NCBI RefSeq assembly: GCF_004193775.1
Contig: NC_041003.1
Span: 22,926,573 to 22,990,572 of the forward strand
DNA: 64,000 nucleotides
Origin: Glycine soja
Lineage: Eukaryota; Streptophyta; Magnoliopsida; Fabales; Fabaceae
Direction of reading: 5' to 3'
Position numbers and translations under genes: made by a program. The notes below the pieces were generated by a model that did no database searches, had not been told where the DNA came from, and saw only the letters and a list, made by a program, of their open reading frames with translations. Below, piece after piece: positions 1 to 12,884 of this stretch (position 1 is its first letter; every line of letters starts with the position of its first letter).

Positions 1-464
1 TGTTTTACAGTTTGAGGAATCTTTGGTTTAGTGGGAGTTAGTCACTTTTATGTATTTTATGTTCTATGTTAGATTTTATGTATGCATACATTGACTTTTG
101 GATATATTTGGTTATATATATATGGTTTATTATTCAGTTACTACACTTTGTACATTAAGGTTATTAAATGATCTCATTGAGGTAAAGTAGGACCAGTTGA
201 AAATAGACGTGTACAGACCATCTTCATGTAATTTTCATGCTACACATTTTATTATGAGTCTATGTCATTTGATTCTGTTAGCATTAGTGATCATTGATGG
301 GTTTAGTTGTGATTGATACAATGAAAATTGCTTTGGTTCTACATGCGGATGTAATCAATGGACAAGATTTTTGGAATACGTTTAAGGCATGTAATGGCAA
401 ATTTTGAGCTAGTCTAACAAATTTTGTGACTACCTCACCCGTGAATTTTTACAGAAAATTCCCG
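1..464. other. Left flank, no gene recognised
   Basis: This stretch is AT-rich and I see no convincing coding region. It ends just before the first viral open frame. In the circular map of caulimovirids the RNase H region would lie upstream of the transactivator-like ORF, but nothing like it is visible here, so the viral copy seems to begin at or near position 430-465. Confidence 0.5.
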
Positions 465-1950
465 ATGCCTCCTAAGGTGTCTAGTTCCTCCGGCAGAGGA
501 GGGAGATCCAGTACAAAAGGAAAAGAGGTTCTATTGGCTCTACCAGAGCCAATAACCAAAAAGGAAACTACATCATCTTCTGGGTCACCTACCCAGACTG
601 GGTCATCAACCCAGAAAGGAAATCTTGAAGGGTCATTGACCCAGATAACTACCGTCAAACCTGAGTCATCAACTCAGGAATCCCCAAAATCAACAACAAC
701 AAAACAGACTGTGGCTGACTATGCCTGGTCAATACAAACTCTCTTGGCCTTAGAAGATATAGGCCTCACCAAAGTACCAAAATTGGCTAAAAAGACCTGG
801 GCAGAAATGGCCTCAGAATCAGACGATGATTTTGAAACAGATCTGCAAAAACAAATCCAAAAGGCCAAACAGACCAAAATTGTCTGTAACCAAAAACCAA
901 TACAATCATTGACTCAACAAGAATCAACGCCACAACCCAGCAACAGTTATATTGCAAAAAAAAAAAATTTTCAATGTCTCACAAATGGAACCAGAATACT
1001 GGGACAAGAATCCTTTCAAAGCAACTGCCAAAGTATTCCCCCCAGGATTCCATTACAGGCCAACAGCCACAAACAAAACCCGCAAATTCTACGAATTCAT
1101 TCTAATAGATACAAACTCAGTATCTATTAAACACTTCAAAGACCCCAAAGATCCAAATCTAAATACCCATTCCACAATCCAAATCTTAAAGGTTATGCAG
1201 CCACGACATTATGGCTCAAACTTAAACCAACACAAAAAAATGTCTGCACCATTTGACCCTGCAGGATATAACTATTGGGATTACATTGACGCCTGGACCA
1301 ATGTGTTCTGGCATCAAAATAGTAAATTCAAGCATTCATGGCTAATTTACTTCAAAAACAACACTGTGTATAATTTTCCAAATTGGTTCCTCCAATGGTG
1401 GAACTACTTTGGACCAATTCCACAAATATTCCCAGAAGAAGTCCAACAGGGATTCCAACAATTCAACAAGCTCTATAACAGCAAGGAATCACGTATTCCG
1501 ACAGATTTAAAATACTTTTCCAGTTTTGCCTTGTCATGGATTTTTTCATGGCAGTACAGATACGGAAAAACTGAAAACAGCAAACAATATCCACCATTGC
1601 AGAGACACGCCTTTGTAAAATGGTGGTCACAATTCGATACTTCAAAGGCTGCTCCAGAACAAGTCAAGAACTGGTTCCAGAGCAATCCTGAGTTCCTCAA
1701 ACCTGCTGATCCGGAGACATCTTTGTTTCTAAATCAGAAGTCGCAACTAGCAGCATTCTTAGCAAGCTCAAAATCTAAAGAGAGTCTTGCTCAGAATCTC
1801 AAAGAAGTTCTCCAACTACTTCAACAAGAAGTGGAAGACGAACCTCCCAAGAAGGAAGCCGAATCATCTGAGACTAATGATGACCAAGAAGATGATCCAT
1901 TCTACCAGAATGAAGATGAATGTTTTGGCATATCATTAGACGACGATTAA
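465..1950 (+). pseudogene. Caulimovirid transactivator-like ORF, frameshifted
   Basis: The product has a low-complexity Ser/Thr/Gln-rich N-terminal region (to about position 950), a Trp- and aromatic-rich middle (about 1200-1680) and an acidic Glu/Asp C-terminus. I chose the first ATG at 465; the frame is open slightly further upstream. The frame breaks in a run of A at about 955-966, and the second half continues in another frame to the stop at 1948-1950. The assignment is by position: in caulimovirids the ORF lying just before the pregenomic promoter is the translational transactivator/inclusion protein, and the downstream ORFs overlap in the way that needs reinitiation. I did not recognise a diagnostic motif, so the product could instead be a lineage-specific protein of unknown function. 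Confidence 0.55.
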
Positions 1951-2070
1951 TTAGTTGTAGTAATCATGAATTATTGTAACTAATTTTCGGTTTTATTAAT
2001 GTAATTTGTAAAAGTTTTGTAACAGTTCTGGTAAACATTACCGACACTGTAGAAACAGTAAAAATTGAGT

Positions 2071-2080
2071 CTATTTAAAG
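2071..2080 (+). promoter_or_regulatory. TATA box of the viral pregenomic RNA promoter
   Basis: CTATTTAAAG lies about 120 bases after the stop of the transactivator-like ORF and upstream of a poly(A) signal and tRNA primer site. This is the order expected in the large intergenic region of caulimovirids. Confidence 0.55.
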
Positions 2081-2191
2081 GAGTCCTCGTTCTCTTTGTG
2101 AGGCACCCTTTCAGATAGTCTCAAAATCAGGTTTTTAGAGAGAGAAGCTCTGCCTAGGGAAAAACTCTTTGTAAGCTTTTCTTTCGGTTTC

Positions 2192-2197
2192 AATAAA
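2192..2197 (+). terminator. Candidate poly(A) signal of the viral pregenomic RNA
   Basis: AATAAA lies about 115 bases downstream of the TATA box. In caulimovirids the poly(A) signal sits shortly after the promoter, so that the terminally redundant RNA bypasses it once. The spacing fits, but the sequence is short and AT-rich. Confidence 0.45.
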
Positions 2198-2408
2198 TTT
2201 CAAGTTCTATTTTTCATATCTCCCTTCTCCCCTCACCGATCCTGTGTGGCTCTGCCGCCGCTTCGGTTTCTTTGTTTTCAAAAACCTGGGTTTGTAAGCC
2301 GTTTCGGTGTGCCCTTGATATCTGCTTTACAAGTTTATATTTTCGTTTTATTTATCATACTGCATTCTTACTTCCTATCTGTCCGTTTGATCTTATTCCG
2401 CTGATCTC

Positions 2409-2420
2409 TGGTATCAGAGC
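2409..2420 (+). other. Minus-strand primer binding site, tRNA-Met type
   Basis: TGGTATCAGAGC is complementary to the 3' end of plant initiator tRNA-Met, the primer of caulimovirid reverse transcription. It lies between the promoter and the movement-protein ORF, where the origin of the viral map is placed. Confidence 0.75.
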
Positions 2421-2831
2421 CTGATGGGGAAGTAGGAATACTATCCGTAAGGACATATGTTAACAAATTTTATGGATCTGAAACTAAAACCTTGTATAGT
2501 ACAAGTAATATTTTACTTTGATTTGTACAATAAATGTTTGAACAGTACTTCCTGGAAGTACAGCAGTCTAATATTTTAGTTGAATAGTACTGTAGCAGTA
2601 AGACCCGTGATGCATAAAGGGCGGTAAGGCTAAGGTGTACTGTTTAACCAAAATATCAAGACATAATATACTGGTGGCTATAGGATTGCCGTTCAAGCTA
2701 TTTTTCAAAAAAAAAAAAAAGAGTTTTTCTTAAAAATAATTCAGATCCAGAAAAATTTTGTGACATATTTACTTACGGAGATATTTCTATGGAACCAAAT
2801 GAGGGCAAAGATATTAGAGAATATTATAATC

Positions 2832-3995
2832 ATGTCTAGACTATTATGATCTTTTTCCCGTATCTCTTTTCGCTCAAACTCCTCCTTATCATCTTCTTTA
2901 AGAAACTCCAATTTATTAAATGATCAAGATAACCAGACCCAAGAGGTTGCCCCAAAACACCATCTCTTCTATGAGAAAGTCCGATTCGAAGATATCAATC
3001 AAAACATGGATGACTGGAACATTCCAGAAATCCCTCGGGATCAACTATACGTTCCTGAAACAATAAAGGACAAACACAACTTTGATTACATAATCAAAAC
3101 AGTAGAAAACAATATTCCTCTAGGACAAGATATAGGGGAAGAATTTCATTTACTTTCAAAAAATTCAATTTATGAAGATAGTCGTAAGTATAAATATCTA
3201 CACATCGGTTGTGTACAAGTAGCCATCAAGCCCTTAATTGATATGGGCATAGATGCAGCAGTTTTAATGTGTCTAAGAGACATTAGGCATAATCAATTTG
3301 AAGACTCCCTAATTGGAACAGTCGAAACCAGCCTATGACAAGGTCCAATATATTTTAACTGTTATCCAAACAAAACAGTGAGTCTGATGGACAGAAACAT
3401 TCTTGACTCTCTGTTCTTAAACATCCACTTTCATGGCCTTGACATGAAAGAAGGATCAATCCCAGCAGCCTTAATTTATAGGATCCAGTACAAGGTCATG
3501 AATACTTGTGCATCTAGAATCCTGTTAAAACCTCAAAAAGGAGAAACAACCTTGTTTATCACTGATATGACAAAGGCTAACGTTTCTCTCCCAAAAAAAA
3601 TAAAATGGGATGAAGTAACTCTTCCCGTAAGATGGGTCATGGATAAGGCCACACCGTCTATTCCCCGACCCGCTCCAACCATAGAGCATATTAAGCAAGA
3701 TAACTCCGGAAAGGTAGGGATAACCTTCAATAGGAGAAATTCTTTCTCATCAAAGATAGAAGCCTCTAGGTCTGAATACGAGTCATCCAGAAGGTCTTTT
3801 TCGGTTAGAACCCATTCAATTCCAGTAGGACTAACCAGATCTGAGTCACATAACCAATTCCCTACTGTAAACCTCCAAGGATTAGACACTACTTCTAGCA
3901 TACCTAGAACAACATACAACCAAGAACAAGAGGATGACCAAAAGTCGATCCAATCCCCAACATACTCTTCTATGGAACCTTATGATGTTATCTGA
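2832..3995 (+). pseudogene. Caulimovirid movement protein, two premature stops
   Basis: One frame runs from an ATG at 2832 to the stop at 3993-3995 with two internal in-frame stops, at 2847-2849 and 3336-3338. The central part (about 3180-3560) has the look of the caulimovirid movement-protein family, including a conserved stretch in which an Asp-Met-Gly motif is followed by a Leu-Arg-Asp motif. The C-terminal third is Ser/Arg-rich. Such proteins increase plasmodesmal permeability for cell-to-cell spread. The last bases overlap the start of the next ORF (ATG at 3982 or 3985 before TGA at 3993), and the same overlap is preserved in the inverted copy near 20000, so it is ancestral rather than a mutation. 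Confidence 0.75.
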
Positions 3996-4569
3996 CAACT
4001 TTAGCATTGATAAGGAAACCCTTAGGAAAGAGTTTTATTCTCTGGAGAATGAACCTCAAAGGAGATGGTTTTTCCAACATTACAAGGGTACAAACAGAAA
4101 ACAAATCCAAGACAAGTTCTACGAATTTGTCGAACGAGTCAAAATTAATGTCCTTTTCTTTAATTGGTTTCATGTTTATGCCATCAGAAAGGATATAGAT
4201 TACCCTTGGAAACAAGACATCATAGGTGATCTAACAACAAATGTCATAACAAATTGGCAAGTGAAGGATGGTGAGTTAATCCAATCGGAATTACCTCCCG
4301 CAACACAATATCAACTACCGAATATCAAAGACAGTAACAACAGACCTGTCATGGCAATTCCATTCAAGACAAAAGATGTCAACGAGGAAGTAACCTCTAA
4401 AGACATTAAGAGCCTAATGAAACAGGCAAATTACACCAATAAATACTTACAAGCTTTAGGAGAAACCATTAAAACCAAGGTAGTTCCTAAACAAAAATCA
4501 ATTGAGGAAGCTTCGCGAAGTATCCCCATTGAAAAACCTTTATTCAAACCTTTCAAAGTTAGTGAGAAG
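3982..4569 (+). pseudogene. Caulimovirid second ORF, 5' part, cut by retrotransposon
   Basis: The frame begins with tandem ATGs overlapping the movement-protein stop. It encodes a basic, aromatic-rich N-terminal domain followed by a Lys-rich helical region. By position and size it may correspond to the virion-associated protein, a small DNA-binding or coiled-coil protein bridging capsid and movement protein, but no diagnostic motif was recognised. It is interrupted at 4569 by the Tekay retrotransposon; its continuation is at 16459-16613. Confidence 0.5.
4565..4569 (+). repeat. Target-site duplication of the Tekay element, left copy
   Basis: AGAAG directly precedes the LTR at 4570 and recurs at 16459-16463 directly after the other LTR. 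A 5-bp duplication is typical of Ty3/gypsy integrase. Confidence 0.95.
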
Positions 4570-7500
4570 TGTGGCGTCCCTAAATTAATGACTGGTTTAA
4601 TAGAAATAATTTAAATAACAAAAACCATGGTAAATTTTTTTTTTTCTTCTTTTTCTTTTTCATTTCTTTCTCTTTTCACTATAAATAGGTTTAGAAGGAA
4701 AATCCTCACTATAAAGTCCTGAATGGCCAGTTCACAACTCTATTCGGAGTCATTTCTTTCTTACCGCTCATAAGTCTCTAAATTATTTTGTTGTTTCAAA
4801 AGGAAGAATGTACCAGCCATTACTTTAGGTCGTCACGTGAAAATAAAAGAATAAAATATGGTCGATAAAATCTTTTACAAATAAAGTTGCTAACGCTTTC
4901 TTTTCAAATAACAAGATCGATCATAAATGCATTCATCATTTAAAGCTGTCCAAAATATGGGAGTTTTACAAAATATATAGTGTCATCCAGAGCAAAGGTA
5001 TCCATAGTGGTGGCTTCAGCCACAAGTATACAATAATTAAATGCCTATACATCAGGTCTACCCATACAGAAGCAAAAGAGTAAACCTAACAGTCAGTCCT
5101 AGATACACCCACCCTCAAAAGTATACAACACTAATCCAAGGAGCTGTCCACTCCACCGTGCGCTGAAGCGTCCGTGCAGGTTCATCTGGATGCACCAAAG
5201 AAGTAGCCATGAATCGAATGGTGCCCCGAAATCGGCACCTCGTGTTGCCTTCGAGGGTCCCCCAAGCTCCCTCTAGACACTCCATCTCTACTCGATCACG
5301 GATTAGCTGCGCCGCCATCACGATCTACAAGAAAGAAGAGAAAGGGGTAGACTCTTTCACAAGAATCTAACTGCGCTACACACAATGCATCTCATAACCA
5401 CTACATGACGTTAAAAGGAGTATCTTAAGGCTTTCCATCTCTGGTAATCGATTACACAACCTTGGTAATCGATTACCAGAGGCTAAACTTGAATTACACA
5501 GCCTCAGGACATGAAATATGCAATACTACACTGTGTAATCGATTACACATGCCTGGTAATCGATTACCAGTGACCCATTCCTCTGTGTAATCGATTACAC
5601 AGGCTGGTAATCGATTACCAGAGGCTCCCTAAGTTTCCTGACTTCGTTTTCAAGCCTGGTAATCGATTACACTCCTTGGTAATCGATTACCAGAGACCAT
5701 CTTAGCCTCCTGTCCTCAATTTTAAGCCTTGTAATCGATTACCCACCCTTAGTAATCGATTACCAGAGGCCACAATCCACATATTACACAAAATTCACAG
5801 CTGGCCAGCCACCACAAGCCTCCTTGCTTTGTGGTCTTGTTTTCCTTTTATCTGTTGACTGCCAGGAGCTCGCCTGTTTAGGTACATCACAGGTTCTCAC
5901 TGACCGACTATGCCCGGGTTGGGTCGGGATTGATCAAGCTTGGTTTTGGGCAATAGCACCCCACCTGACGTCCCCAAGGTCTCCTGACCCCCGCGACATA
6001 TCTCCAGGTACCACTCTATGGTCAACAATAAAAGCAGGAAGTTTCACCCTTCAACACTTCCTCATCTCAAGCTTGTAGGATTATGGGGTACCCATCACAT
6101 GTGGTACTAGGTGGCGGTCGGGCGATGGTGCACAACAAGTTTCCCACATCCACAATGCGCGCATAAACCCACCATCCCCTGTTGCCCACCTCCAACTGAG
6201 CTCACGTACTCCCACGTAGCCCATATCCTCGTTTCTCTCAACACCGGGTCCCCATCAATCCTCTCAAGCTTCCACAACATCCAAGTAAAACAACATTCAA
6301 ACAGCACAAGCTATCACAGCCAAGCAAAAGCAGAGCAAAGGCAGAAAACTCTGCTCAAACACCAACCAAAATCACAGCTTTTCTCACTTAAAGACCACAG
6401 TAACAATTCCTTCGATCCAATTCGTTAACCGTTGGATCGACTCCAAAATTTTACTGGAAGTCTATAGTGCATAAGCCTACATTTTGACCGTTGGGATCTA
6501 CTAGAAAACATCAAGAACTCATTCTGTACTACTCTTTCCACAGCCAACCACACACAAGCATTTTCTGCACCAAGCTAAAATCCTGCTGCACCTATTTTGA
6601 CAGCAAAATTCTGCATAAGTGCAGATTTCGAAAATCACACTTCCCCTCATCCAATCTTGCCCAAATCAAATCCTACAAGTCCCAAATCATGTATCAAACA
6701 TGTCTAAACCAAAGCTAAGCTTCAAACCACAGCAACACAAAATCTAGGTGTTCAAAACCCCTCAATCCAATGGCTTTTCTAGGTTTGAAAGGTGAAATTT
6801 AGAATGAGGTAAATTTGAAGCAAACTCTCACCTCACACAAGTCCATAACATCAATCTAAACTTGCTCAAACTGAATTTTCATAAAAAATTTCCACCAAAT
6901 CAAAATTTGACTCTTCAACACCCAATTTTGCCCTAGAAATGGCTCTTGGTTCACTTTGGTCATTTGTTTTTCTCTCTAGCTCAGCCTAACCTTTCTCACA
7001 TGTCCTAAATGACATTTCAAGCTAGTATTAACTCACTTTAACCTCCATTTACCACAGAATTCAGACTTAGCCTTCCAACTCTCAAAGTCTCACTCTTTTT
7101 CCACTCATAACATCACATTCTCACTTTCTAACCCTAGGTTAGTTCTACCCTTCATCTCTAACAGTTTTCCATCAGCAATTTCAGCATATAAACATCACAA
7201 ACATCATCACAAAAACCCTAAAACAGAATGGGTATGTCTAACTCATCCAAACATGGCAATTTCAACAAGTTTTCAGCAAATGCCTTCACAAATAATCATC
7301 ACACAGCAGAAAACTAACAAAACCACCCATCATATCTCCCAAAACCCCATACCCACGAGATTTAAGAGAGAAAGAAGTCCACCCAAACCTGAAATTTCAA
7401 AGTCCCACTCGTAGCCACGCACTTCACGACTCCAAAAATGCCCTCCTTTCGCGATTTGGAGCAGAAATGAGCACCAAAGGTTGAAGCTTTGTTGGGCAAC

Positions 7501-8146
7501 AATGGTGGATGGGAGAAAAGAAGAAGAAGGCTGCGTGAGAGAGAGAGAGCTGTCTGAAATTGGGCTGAGTGAAGAGAGAGAGAGGGTTGCTTTTTGGGTT
7601 TTAATAAAAGGGTTTTCTCTTTTTCTATTATTTTATATAAGCAATGCCACATGTCTCCATTTGAGTGGAGCAAGAAGGGCCCACTTTCTCTTTTTGACTG
7701 TGACCCATACTCAGTCACAAAAGTGAGGAAAATCTGACCTTAGAAACGCTAAAATCCTGCCTCGGGTTGCGTGCCATTTCTCTGGTTCCAGTTTCTCGCG
7801 TTTCTCTGCGTCCGTCGGGGCCAGTTTTTGAAAGTAAGCAATATATATATCAAAACGCTTAGAATAAAACCCCGAGCGTGGTTCAGAGGTTGGTTTCGTT
7901 AAATTCTAAGTCGCACGCAAAACGATGATTTTTAACTAATTAATTAAGAATTAACCCATAACCTCCAAGTTATGGATTTCTCTTCCTTAATTAGTCTAAC
8001 CCACGTATTTTGCCCCCACTATTCCTACTTCTACCAAGAACATATAGGCATATACACTGAATAATACTTATATATATATATATATATATAATCATTCAAA
8101 ATACATCGTTTTCGAAAATTCCGGGTAGAATTTCCAGGATGTTACA
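4570..8146 (-). repeat. 3' LTR of the Tekay element
   Basis: It begins TGTGGCGTCC and ends GGATGTTACA on plus, and matches 12885-16458 almost base for base. It holds a cluster of TAATCGATTA palindromes at about 5444-5772, a short (TA)n run at about 8070-8090 and GA-rich stretches near 7500-7590. Several open frames of 60-118 codons occur in both LTRs, but they show no protein family features and I do not call them genes. The only substitutions seen against the other LTR are at about 6018 and 7399. Confidence 0.95.
5444..5772. repeat. Cluster of TAATCGATTA palindromes in the 3' LTR
   Basis: About ten copies of the palindromic core TAATCGATTA lie within 330 bp, arranged in pairs. Many are the fully palindromic TGGTAATCGATTACCA or GTGTAATCGATTACAC forms. 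The pairs are separated by unrelated sequence, so this is not a simple tandem repeat. Confidence 0.9.
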
Positions 8147-8162
8147 ATACTCCCACCCTTTT
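8147..8162 (-). other. Polypurine tract of the Tekay element
   Basis: On minus this reads AAAAGGGTGGGAGTAT directly before the 3' LTR (TGTAACATCC). This is the position and composition expected of the plus-strand primer for reverse transcription. Confidence 0.85.
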
Positions 8163-8185
8163 AGGAATTTCGTCCCCGAAATTAA

Positions 8186-11100
8186 CTACTCGATGAACAA
8201 GCTTGGGTACAATTCTCTCATCCTATCCTCCAACTCCCATGTAGAATCACCCTCATCGGTTCCCCACTGCACCTTCACCAACGCGATCTCCTTTCCTCTC
8301 AAAGACTTCATCCTTCGGTCAGTGATTTCCTGAGGTTGTGCTCTATAGGTGAGGTTATCCTTCACCTGTACCTCGTCCACTGCAAGTATATGTGATGGAT
8401 CTGGGTTGTACCGTCTCAGTTGAGAGACATGGAACACAGGATGCAAATTCGATAAACTCGGAGGTAAGGCGATATGATAAGCTACAGGCCCAATCTTCTT
8501 CAAAATCTGATATGGACCTAGATACTTGGGTGTCAACTTCCTAGCTTTAAGAGCCCTTCCGACTCCGGTTAAGGGAGAAACCTTCAAAAACACATGTTCT
8601 CCTTCCTGAAAATCTAGTGGCTTCCTCCTTCTATCATAGTAGCTCTTCTGCCTATCCTGAGATGCTTTTATCTTCTCTCGAATCAACCTCACTTGTTCAT
8701 TAATCTGTTGTAGCATTTCAGGTCCAAGAAGTACTGCTTCTCCATCATCATACCAACAAATAGGAGTTTTGCACTTCCGTCCATATAGAGCTTCAAAAGG
8801 AGCCATACCAATACTGGCTTGGTAGCTATTGTTGTAAGTAAACTCAATCAATGGCAAACAATCCATCCAGCTACCTTGTTGCTCTATAATACACGCCCGA
8901 AGCAGATCCTCTAGAGTCTGAATGGTTCGTTCAGTCTGACCATCTGTTTGAGGATGATAAGCTGAACTAAGCTTCAGCTTTGTCCCCAAGGCTTCATGTA
9001 GACTCGTCCAAAATCGCGAAGTGAACCTCGGATCCCTGTCAGATACAATACTAGAAGGAATTCCATGCAACCTTACTACTTCCTTGATGTACAACTCCAC
9101 TAGCTTTTCCATTCTATACTTCATATTCACCGGAATAAAATGAGCAGATTTGGTGAGTCGATCTACTATGACCCACACGGCATCATGCCCACGACTAGTC
9201 TTGGGTAAACTAGATACAAAATCCATAGATATGCTCTCCCATTTCCATTCCGGAATCTCCAATGGCTTCAATTTTCCCGATGGTCGCTGGTGCTCAACCT
9301 TAGCCTTTTGACATGTCAAACATCTTGCTACATATTCGGCTACATCTTTCTTCATGCCATGCCACCAAAAACTTCTCTTCAAATCTTGGTACATCTTAGT
9401 CATTCCTGGATGGAAACTAAGACGACTTTTATGTGCTTCCTCCAAAATCTGAACTTTCAAATCATCTAGAGATGGCACACATATCCTCCCCTTGAATCTA
9501 ATCAACCCGGTTGTATCCTTCTCAAACTCCACATCCCTATCCCCCATTACATCTAACACCTTGCCTTGCAAAAACGGATCATCCCCTTGAGCCTCGCGTA
9601 TGTGGTCTACAAATTCATTGGTAATCTGCAACGTTCCCACAAATAAGCTCTTGGGTCGCACCTCGATTGCTAGATTCAGATCTCGGAACTCCTCTATCAA
9701 TCTCTGCTCCAAACTCATCATAGTTGCAACATGTAAAGATTTCCGGCTTAGCGCATCGGCTACTACATTAGCCTTTTCTGGATGGTAGGAAAGTCCAAAA
9801 TCATAATCCTTGAGGAACTCCATCCATCTTCGTTGTCTCATATTGAGTTCCTTCTGATCGAACAAGTATTTGAGACTCTTGTGATCACTGAAAACTTCAA
9901 AACGAGCACCGTACAAATAATGCCTCCAAATCTTTAAGGCAAAGACTACCGCTGCTAGTTCCAAGTCATGAGTCGGATAGTTAACTTCATGAGGACGTAG
10001 TTGACGCGAAGCATAAGCCACTACTCTTCCCCCTTGCATCAACACACATCCCAAGCCTTGCCCGCTTGCATCGCAATACACTTCAAATGTTCTCTTAGGG
10101 TCGGGCAAAATTAACACTGGAGCTGTCGTCAACCGCCTCTTCAACTCTTGGAAACTTTGATCACACTTCTCATTCCAGACAAACTTCTCATTCTTACGAG
10201 TCAACTTAGTTAGGGGCAATTCCAATTTAGAAAATCCTTCAATGAACTTTCTATAATAGCCAGCCAACCCCAAGAAGCTTCGAACCTCCGTTGGAGTTGT
10301 CGGTTGTTGCCACTCCATAACCGACTCCACCTTGTTCGGATCCACTGCAACCCCGTCCTTAGAAATCACGTGTCCTAAGAACTGCACTTTCTCCAACCAA
10401 AATTCACATTTTGACAGTTTGGCGAACAACTTCCTGTCCCTCAGGATATGCAATACAATCCTCAAGTGCTTCTCATGCTCCTCCTTATTCCTTGAATACA
10501 CTAGGATATCATCAATAAACACAACCACAAACTGGTCCAAGTAATCATGGAATATACGGTTCATATAGTCCATGAAAATAGCCGGAGCATTAGTCACTCC
10601 AAATGGCATGACTAAATACTCGTAGTGCCCATACCGAGTCCGAAACGCAGTCTTTGGGATATCTTCCTTCTTAACTCGGATTTGATGATACCCAGATCGC
10701 AGATCGATCTTCGAAAATACCGTCGCTCCCCTCAATTGGTCAATCAAATCATCTATCCTTGGTAGAGGATATTTGTTCTTGATAGTGACCTTGTTTAACT
10801 GCCGGTAGTCCACACACATCCTCATACTGCCATCCTTCTTTTTAACCAACAAGACCGGCGCTCCCCACGGTGATGCGCTTGGACGAACAAATTGTTTGCT
10901 CAAAAGGTCCTGTACTTGTGCCTTCACCTCTGCTAGTTCTACCGGAGACATTCTATAAGGCGCAATCGACACTGGACTCGCCCCAGGCACCAAGTCAATA
11001 ATGAATTCCACTTCTCTCTCAGGTGGCAATTCACAAATATCATCCGGAAAAACTTCTGTAAATTCTGACACCACCGGTATACAACTAACTTCAGCGTCCT

Positions 11101-12592
11101 CTTCCACATACATAGAGAACAACACCATGTAAGTTTGAACATCTTCCATTTCTTCGTTGGCCGCATCCTCTTTCAACGATTCACTTGGAACTATCTCTCC
11201 ACCAAACACTAGCATCTTCTCCTTACAGTCTAGAAAGATATGGTTAGCAGATAACCAATCCATCCCCAAGATCACATCTAGGTGAGCTAAAGGTAGGCAA
11301 ATCAAGTCCGCCATAAAAGATCGACCCTCAACAATTATAGGACACTTCAAACACACCCGAGAGGTGGTTACAGGCTCGCTCGTCGGAGTAGACACCACCA
11401 TGTCATATGGCAACTCCGTCGCACATAACCCCAACCTCTCCACACATGCATGAGATATGAAAGAATGCGTGGCACCTGAATCATAAAGTACATCTAGTAG
11501 TTTATCAGCAATCAAACACTTACCCCGTATCAACTCGTCGGAGGCAGCCGCTTCTGAACCACTCATAGCAAATACCCGAGAGGGTACTTTTGGTCTTCCA
11601 CCACTAGTGTTGTTGTTGCTAACATTACCGCTCCTTGTGGAATTAGTGGGTCCACGATTGACGGTGTTGGAATTGGCAGTTACCGTCGGTCTCCCGGTCA
11701 CCCTACATTCTCGAGCATAATGGCCCACCTTGCCACACACATAACAACGGTTCTCCTGTGCCTGCTGGAGCTGTGGGCAATTCCTCTTAATATGCGGTCC
11801 TCCACACTGAAAGCATTGTACCCCAGTCCCCCTTGACTGGCTCATGTTGGACGTAGCCATGGGCTGCTTCCCCTTGTTGCTAGCATACGGCTTCATCCTC
11901 TTGTTACCATTTCCTCTAAAAGGATGGTTTCTCTGAGGTCCTCCAACACCTCTAGCTTGCCTCTCTTCCATCTTGTCCTCAAAAATCCTGCACTTTGTCA
12001 CCAACTGATTAAAATCCGTAATCTGCATATAACTAACCGCTTGTTGGATCTCCAACCGAAGCCCATTCTCAAACTGAGCACACAGATCTTCCTCATTCCG
12101 AGCATCTTGGTATTGAGGCCAATACTGCAGAAGCTCATTAAACTTAGCCGTGTACTCCCCAACAGACATGTTTCCTTGCTTCAAATCAAGAAATTCCCTC
12201 GCCTTCCGCTTCCTGAGATCTCGCGGGAAGTAATTCTCCAGGAATTTGTCCTTGAAGGCATTCCAAGGAATCACGCCTCCAGGTGCGACAAACGAAGGCT
12301 TCACGAACTTCCACCAATTCTCAGCCTCCCCCTGGAGCATAAATGTCGCATAAAGAACCTTATGCTCCTCAAGGCAACCCATCGCCTCGAAAATCTTTTC
12401 CGTCTCAGCTAACCACAACCTAGCACCTTCCGGATCATAGTCTCCACTGAACTTTGGCGGGTGGTTCTTACGGAAAGCCATGAGTCCCCGATACTCCGCC
12501 GGTTCCACATCACGTTCCTGCACTAGGGTTTCCAGCACAGCGGTGATGCGGTCAAGGACATCACGGTTCTGATCCCTACCACGTCCTGCCAT
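8186..12592 (-). CDS. Gag-Pol polyprotein of a Tekay chromovirus
   Basis: This intact 1468-residue polyprotein directs packaging, reverse transcription and integration. In order: retrotransposon Gag domain (about residues 35-210); two zinc knuckles, C260-C263-H267-C272 (shortened spacing) and C283-C286-H291-C296 (canonical); aspartic protease with DSGA at 371-374; reverse transcriptase with the FIDD catalytic motif at 692-695; RNase H with acidic residues at D841, E878 and D903; integrase with a zinc-binding region (C1091, C1094) and the catalytic triad D1124, D1185, E1221, giving D-D-35-E spacing; a GPY/F region near 1356; and a chromodomain at about 1413-1466, which in this clade targets heterochromatin. 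There are no stops or shifts. The ATG at 12592 lies about 275 bases inside the primer site. Confidence 0.95.
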   Translation of the reverse strand: MAGRGRDQNRDVLDRITAVLETLVQERDVEPAEYRGLMAFRKNHPPKFSGDYDPEGARLWLAETEKIFEAMGCLEEHKVLYATFMLQGEAENWWKFVKPSFVAPGGVIPWNAFKDKFLENYFPRDLRKRKAREFLDLKQGNMSVGEYTAKFNELLQYWPQYQDARNEEDLCAQFENGLRLEIQQAVSYMQITDFNQLVTKCRIFEDKMEERQARGVGGPQRNHPFRGNGNKRMKPYASNKGKQPMATSNMSQSRGTGVQCFQCGGPHIKRNCPQLQQAQENRCYVCGKVGHYARECRVTGRPTVTANSNTVNRGPTNSTRSGNVSNNNTSGGRPKVPSRVFAMSGSEAAASDELIRGKCLIADKLLDVLYDSGATHSFISHACVERLGLCATELPYDMVVSTPTSEPVTTSRVCLKCPIIVEGRSFMADLICLPLAHLDVILGMDWLSANHIFLDCKEKMLVFGGEIVPSESLKEDAANEEMEDVQTYMVLFSMYVEEDAEVSCIPVVSEFTEVFPDDICELPPEREVEFIIDLVPGASPVSIAPYRMSPVELAEVKAQVQDLLSKQFVRPSASPWGAPVLLVKKKDGSMRMCVDYRQLNKVTIKNKYPLPRIDDLIDQLRGATVFSKIDLRSGYHQIRVKKEDIPKTAFRTRYGHYEYLVMPFGVTNAPAIFMDYMNRIFHDYLDQFVVVFIDDILVYSRNKEEHEKHLRIVLHILRDRKLFAKLSKCEFWLEKVQFLGHVISKDGVAVDPNKVESVMEWQQPTTPTEVRSFLGLAGYYRKFIEGFSKLELPLTKLTRKNEKFVWNEKCDQSFQELKRRLTTAPVLILPDPKRTFEVYCDASGQGLGCVLMQGGRVVAYASRQLRPHEVNYPTHDLELAAVVFALKIWRHYLYGARFEVFSDHKSLKYLFDQKELNMRQRRWMEFLKDYDFGLSYHPEKANVVADALSRKSLHVATMMSLEQRLIEEFRDLNLAIEVRPKSLFVGTLQITNEFVDHIREAQGDDPFLQGKVLDVMGDRDVEFEKDTTGLIRFKGRICVPSLDDLKVQILEEAHKSRLSFHPGMTKMYQDLKRSFWWHGMKKDVAEYVARCLTCQKAKVEHQRPSGKLKPLEIPEWKWESISMDFVSSLPKTSRGHDAVWVIVDRLTKSAHFIPVNMKYRMEKLVELYIKEVVRLHGIPSSIVSDRDPRFTSRFWTSLHEALGTKLKLSSAYHPQTDGQTERTIQTLEDLLRACIIEQQGSWMDCLPLIEFTYNNSYQASIGMAPFEALYGRKCKTPICWYDDGEAVLLGPEMLQQINEQVRLIREKIKASQDRQKSYYDRRRKPLDFQEGEHVFLKVSPLTGVGRALKARKLTPKYLGPYQILKKIGPVAYHIALPPSLSNLHPVFHVSQLRRYNPDPSHILAVDEVQVKDNLTYRAQPQEITDRRMKSLRGKEIALVKVQWGTDEGDSTWELEDRMRELYPSLFIE

Positions 12593-12867
12593 ACCTATCC
12601 TGTAGGGAAACTATTAGCACCCAAGAAATCCTAATGAGAGAGTGTACCACACAGGCTATGACAGTTATAACAACATCCTTCTCTTTATACATACTTATAC
12701 ACACAACAATCCTACGAATCAGTCACACATCCATGCTCAAGACAAGAAAGCAGAAATACACACAATGTGTGACTTAACGTCACTCCCCGAAACCTACTCT
12801 CAAGTTTCAGAGATACACAGCATTCACACAGCAAGACCATAAACAGGTTCACTAGAATCCAACTTTT

Positions 12868-12879
12868 GCTCTGATACCA
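12868..12879 (-). other. Primer binding site of the Tekay element, tRNA-Met
   Basis: On minus it reads TGGTATCAGAGC, five bases inside the end of the 5' LTR at 12885. It is complementary to initiator tRNA-Met. Confidence 0.9.
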
Positions 12880-12884
12880 CCAAT

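Noticed and set aside
2409..2420. TGGTATCAGAGC sequences as tRNA gene fragments
   Set aside because: They match primer binding sites and sit exactly beside LTRs or the viral leader; no tRNA cloverleaf surrounds them.
5444..5772. Regular palindromes resembling a CRISPR array
   Set aside because: The genome is plant, the spacing is irregular, and the units belong to an LTR retrotransposon.
5115..7726. Open frames of 66-118 codons repeated identically in both Tekay LTRs
   Set aside because: Their duplication only reflects LTR identity. They show no domain features, overlap on opposite strands, and lie in LTR regulatory sequence.
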